This document shows, one piece after another, positions 5,856-8,061 of a stretch of DNA of 8,061 nucleotides. The stretch is from Verrucomicrobiota bacterium. GTDB taxonomy: Bacteria > Verrucomicrobiota > Kiritimatiellia > Kiritimatiellales > Tichowtungiaceae. A program made the position numbers and the translations under genes. How positions within the stretch are numbered: the stretch's first letter is position 1; every line of letters begins with the position of its first letter. The notes under the pieces were generated by a model that saw only the letters and a list, made by a program, of their open reading frames with translations, ran no database searches and was not told the origin of the DNA. The stretch is from contig JAUXCB010000062.1 of assembly GCA_030619095.1 (NCBI GenBank), forward strand, positions 1-8,061. Reading direction: 5' to 3'.

Positions 5856-7157
5856 TTAGCGGACTCCTTCACGTTTTTTAACCCGACTTCGTTTAAAGAT
5901 CAGGAGAAACGCGAGGAGGGGTAGAAAGAGAACCAACCAACCGGATCCCAGACAGAATTTGTCATACCGATAAACCACAACCTGCGGGCACACTTTTTTG
6001 ATTTCCGCAACCACCTCAGATTGTTCCTCCAACTCCTTAGACAATCCGATATAGCGTAGCTTCTTCAACGCCCCAAGAGGGGTGAAGTCAGGATCAGAAT
6101 TTTCTCGAAACCCGTTTAAGACAAGGCCTTCGAGATGGGTTGCTTTCCTCAGCGGGGCCAGGCTTTCCACGGTCGCATAGAGCAGGTTCAGAAAAACCAG
6201 ATTCGGATGATTCGAAAGTATGGTTGCAAGATTTTCATCCGAAAGCTCTATTTCACCCGGATTTAGATATTCGAGCTTCGTCAGCTTTTCGAGTCCGGTT
6301 ACATTCACCTCCCCCAAAATGGATAGAATACGAAGTTTTTGCAACGGCCCAAGATCGATGGGCCTGTTTGTGCTATCACATAGGAAATGTAACTCCTCCA
6401 GATTCTGTAGTTTATCGACACGGGGAACGTGATTCCCGTCAGAGAATGTGACAGCTTTCGCATGGGGAAATAGATCCAGCAGCTTGTCTGCACCGGGTTC
6501 GGCAGGGAGGATCAAGCGATAAAGATTAGGCATGGGGTTATCTGAAAAAACTTCCCAGCTCTTTGGATCGACATCCTCTAGATTCAGAATTTTGGTCTCG
6601 CTTAGATCTACGTGCGTAATGACGAAATCTTTTTTCGACGAGACGTCCATGGAGACGAAGAGGCCCTCGGTCACCTTACCTTCCGTGCAGATTCCAATAT
6701 TTGGGTTCACCGCAACAATGGCCTCAATCTCGGCCTCGAAGGAGTCATCCGAACCGATGATTCGTATTGATTTAAGGGCGGCCTCGTCGGCAGATGCATA
6801 CCACGCCGCGAAATTACTGGGCGTGGAAACTTGCAGTGAAACGGATCGTACAATCCCATTTACGTACAGCAGATCGCCATCGATGCGCAGATCGATCCGG
6901 TTTCCATCCTCGGGCAGATAAAGGAAGGGGAAATCATCGTCAACAACCAGCAGGGATGGGCCGGAGAGATAAACAACAAACCTCCCGTCCGCATGGGGTG
7001 CCGCAACTTCAAAGTTCGCATAGTTGAGTAAACTTATCTCCTGATCACAGGTCATCTCAACCATCCGACCCTTTGTGGGAGCCGGTCCGCAGGAAGAAAG
7101 GAAAAGTGCGACTACGATACTCCATGCGCTTAGGGTTGCAATACGGTTCGCCTTCAT
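5856..7157 (-). CDS. LRR lipoprotein with C-terminal Cys-transmembrane-basic tail
   Basis: A 433-residue exported protein. The N-terminus has Lys and Arg, a hydrophobic core (9-20) and a lipobox LSSC with Cys23, so it should be lipidated and membrane-anchored. Residues of about 30-230 form a beta-rich region of no recognised family. About 230-385 show degenerate leucine-rich repeats (LQNLEELHFL, LQKLRILSIL, LTKLEYLNP, HPNLVFLNLL, LKKLRYIGLS), which usually bind proteins. The end is striking: C402-LGSGW, a hydrophobic helix (about 407-421) and a basic tail KRSRVKKREGVR, like a C-terminal sorting signal. The start ATG 7157 has AGGAG 7 bases upstream. The stop is immediately followed by the CPBP start, whose ribosome-binding site lies inside this gene. 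Double anchoring by lipid and C-terminal helix would be unusual and suggests the tail is cleaved or exchanged. Confidence 0.8.
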   Translation of the reverse strand: MKANRIATLSAWSIVVALFLSSCGPAPTKGRMVEMTCDQEISLLNYANFEVAAPHADGRFVVYLSGPSLLVVDDDFPFLYLPEDGNRIDLRIDGDLLYVNGIVRSVSLQVSTPSNFAAWYASADEAALKSIRIIGSDDSFEAEIEAIVAVNPNIGICTEGKVTEGLFVSMDVSSKKDFVITHVDLSETKILNLEDVDPKSWEVFSDNPMPNLYRLILPAEPGADKLLDLFPHAKAVTFSDGNHVPRVDKLQNLEELHFLCDSTNRPIDLGPLQKLRILSILGEVNVTGLEKLTKLEYLNPGEIELSDENLATILSNHPNLVFLNLLYATVESLAPLRKATHLEGLVLNGFRENSDPDFTPLGALKKLRYIGLSKELEEQSEVVAEIKKVCPQVVVYRYDKFCLGSGWLVLFLPLLAFLLIFKRSRVKKREGVR

Positions 7158-7188
7158 AATCAGTCTCCTGTCATATTGGGTTCACTCC

Positions 7189-7216
7189 CATATACGCCGA
7201 TACAGAAGATTATCAA
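7189..7216 (-). promoter_or_regulatory. Candidate sigma-70 promoter of the LRR-CPBP-radical SAM operon
   Basis: On the minus strand TTGATA (7211-7216) and TATATG (7189-7194) are separated by 16 bases. They match consensus at 5/6 and 4/6. Initiation would fall near 7182, giving a leader of about 25 bases that just includes the AGGAG ribosome-binding site at 7165-7169. No sigma-54 type -24/-12 element is seen here. The rest of this spacer up to 7326 shows no clear feature. Confidence 0.35.
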
Positions 7217-7326
7217 AGGGCAATATAAGTAAAGAAAGGCCGGCGGTGCGGTTGACTCTGGACGGGAAACAGCGGAGTCCACTCGCCACCATACCCCAAA
7301 CCAGATAGTCCAAGCAGGCCCCCGCC

Positions 7327-7782
7327 CTAGTTTTCGGACAGAAAATGGTTTTCATAGGCCGCTTCAAAGCTGAATTTGTGCTGCGCCTCTTCGGCCGCCA
7401 GCTTCACAAACAGCGCCTGCAACCCGGCATCGTCCACGATCCCGGCCAGATCGTTATACAAATCCATCGCGGCCTTTTCGCGCTTCATGGCGACCACCAA
7501 CGCATCCTGAAAACTCATCTCCGGCCCGGCGTCCACATCGACCAAATAATCGCCGATCTTCAAATCGACCGCCATCCCGCCAACGGCAACCACGGCCTGA
7601 TTCGTCTTGGCCGCCTGCAGCTTCTCCCGATGCCCCCGCTCCACGCCGGCAAAGGCCTGCAGCGTTTTTTTCAAAGAGGAAATCTCTGTCTGTCCAGCCA
7701 ACCCCGTATAAAAATCAACCGCTTCCTGCTCCCGCTCAATGGCAAAATCGAGCACAGCATCTACTGATTTAAATCTCTCCAT
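7327..7782 (-). CDS. Erythrin-type ferritin-like diiron protein (rubrerythrin family without rubredoxin domain)
   Basis: A 151-residue four-helix-bundle protein with two similar halves: IEREQEAVDFYTGLA with E48-xx-H51 (VERGHREKL), and MKREKAAMDLYNDLA with E132-xx-H135 (EEAQHKFSFE). The likely iron ligands are E18, E48, H51, E102, E132 and H135. Rubrerythrin-family proteins reduce hydrogen peroxide or handle iron in anaerobes. The usual C-terminal rubredoxin domain (paired CxxC) is absent, so electrons must come from another partner. ATG 7782 has a strong AAGGAGG 7 bases upstream. The gene overlaps the 3' end of the upstream Fe-S protein gene by 22 bases, so the two are co-transcribed and perhaps functionally linked, the Fe-S protein being a candidate electron donor (inference). 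Confidence 0.85.
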   Translation of the reverse strand: MERFKSVDAVLDFAIEREQEAVDFYTGLAGQTEISSLKKTLQAFAGVERGHREKLQAAKTNQAVVAVGGMAVDLKIGDYLVDVDAGPEMSFQDALVVAMKREKAAMDLYNDLAGIVDDAGLQALFVKLAAEEAQHKFSFEAAYENHFLSEN

Positions 7783-8006
7783 GATTCATCCTCCTTCGAT
7801 TTCAAAAATCCTTCCGGCTCCAGTATTGCCACCGGATCTGTTTTCAACGTCAACGCCCCAACGGGGCAGAATTCCGCCAGCTGCGGAAGCTCGCTGTTGT
7901 TGATCAGCGCAAGGCTCCGGTCGAGCGCGGGCTTAATGCGCACATCGAACCCGCGTCCGGCCAAGCCGAAACAGGGGCTGTTCAACAGCTCATCGCAGGC
8001 GCGCAC
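7761..8006 (-). CDS. NuoG/HydA-like iron-sulfur protein, 3' part (partial, disturbed 5' end)
   Basis: The readable 81 residues match the segment that follows the Fe-S motif in NuoG, Fe-hydrogenase and formate dehydrogenase subunits: C-VRACDELLNSPCFGLAGRGFDVRIKP, then LPQLAEFCPVGAL. In those proteins the second part is a CxxCxxCxxxCPxGAL cluster. Here only the last Cys survives, so one cluster is degenerate. The listed GTG 8006 has no ribosome-binding site and is not a convincing start. The same frame runs further upstream as Cys-Cys to a TGA at 8013-8015, beyond which it reads MGEITCASVVSCA. A Cys-rich peptide, CQCRELCVMLC, lies in the neighbouring frame, so an indel is likely. The gene is an electron-transfer protein in outline; its true start and full length cannot be decided in this window. 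Confidence 0.6.
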   Translation of the reverse strand: MRACDELLNSPCFGLAGRGFDVRIKPALDRSLALINNSELPQLAEFCPVGALTLKTDPVAILEPEGFLKSKEDESWRDLNQ

Positions 8007-8061
8007 ACAGCATCACGCACAGCTCACGACACTGGCACAAGTAATCTCACCCATCTTAGAA

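Noticed and set aside
7195..7326. Terminator of the erythrin transcript
   Set aside because: Only 5-bp stems (such as GACTC/GAGTC) without a U-run were found, not enough to support a call.

Overview
The window reads as chromosomal DNA from a Gram-negative bacterium. Support for this is an N-terminal lipoprotein gene, a Tat translocase operon and a sigma-54 (enhancer-binding) regulator. An erythrin-type diiron protein beside a NuoG/hydrogenase-like Fe-S protein suggests an anaerobic or microaerophilic life. GC-rich tandem repeats and small palindromic elements between genes fit a repeat-rich genome, perhaps in the PVC group (for example Kiritimatiellota). That taxonomic guess rests on general impression, not on a marker gene.

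Left part (1-787): about 570 bases with no credible protein gene. It holds 2.5 copies of a 76-bp tandem repeat with hairpins, a 148-bp element with 32-bp imperfect terminal inverted repeats, further partial copies of that element's end, and then tRNA-Pro(UGG) on the minus strand. Next (788-2335, plus strand) comes a tightly overlapping operon: a DUF4404-like small protein, a TatA/TatB-like protein, TatC and a second TatA. Every junction overlaps by 1 or 4 bases. A strong GC hairpin separates this operon from a convergent gene.

Middle (2382-3916, minus): a NifA-like sigma-54 activator (GAF, AAA+, Fis-type HTH) is broken by an apparent one-base deletion right after its Walker A motif, so it appears as two overlapping ORFs. 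Upstream of it is a 132-bp palindromic element (3963-4094) bounded by GGGGACA/TGTCCCC.

Right part (4097-7157, minus): a three-gene operon in the order LRR lipoprotein, CPBP intramembrane protease, radical SAM enzyme with a C-terminal SPASM-like cysteine cluster. The lipoprotein ends in Cys, a hydrophobic helix and a basic tail. That resembles the C-terminal sorting signals processed by CPBP-family 'myxosortases', and the very next gene encodes a CPBP protease. This trio is the most interesting candidate system here: an anchored surface protein, its likely processing protease, and a possible peptide-modifying radical SAM enzyme.

The end of the window (7327-8061, minus) holds an erythrin gene overlapping the 3' part of a NuoG/HydA-type Fe-S protein gene. 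That gene's cysteine-rich start is interrupted by an in-frame TGA near the window edge. Two apparent frame disruptions in 8 kb mean assembly error should be considered before biology is inferred from either.
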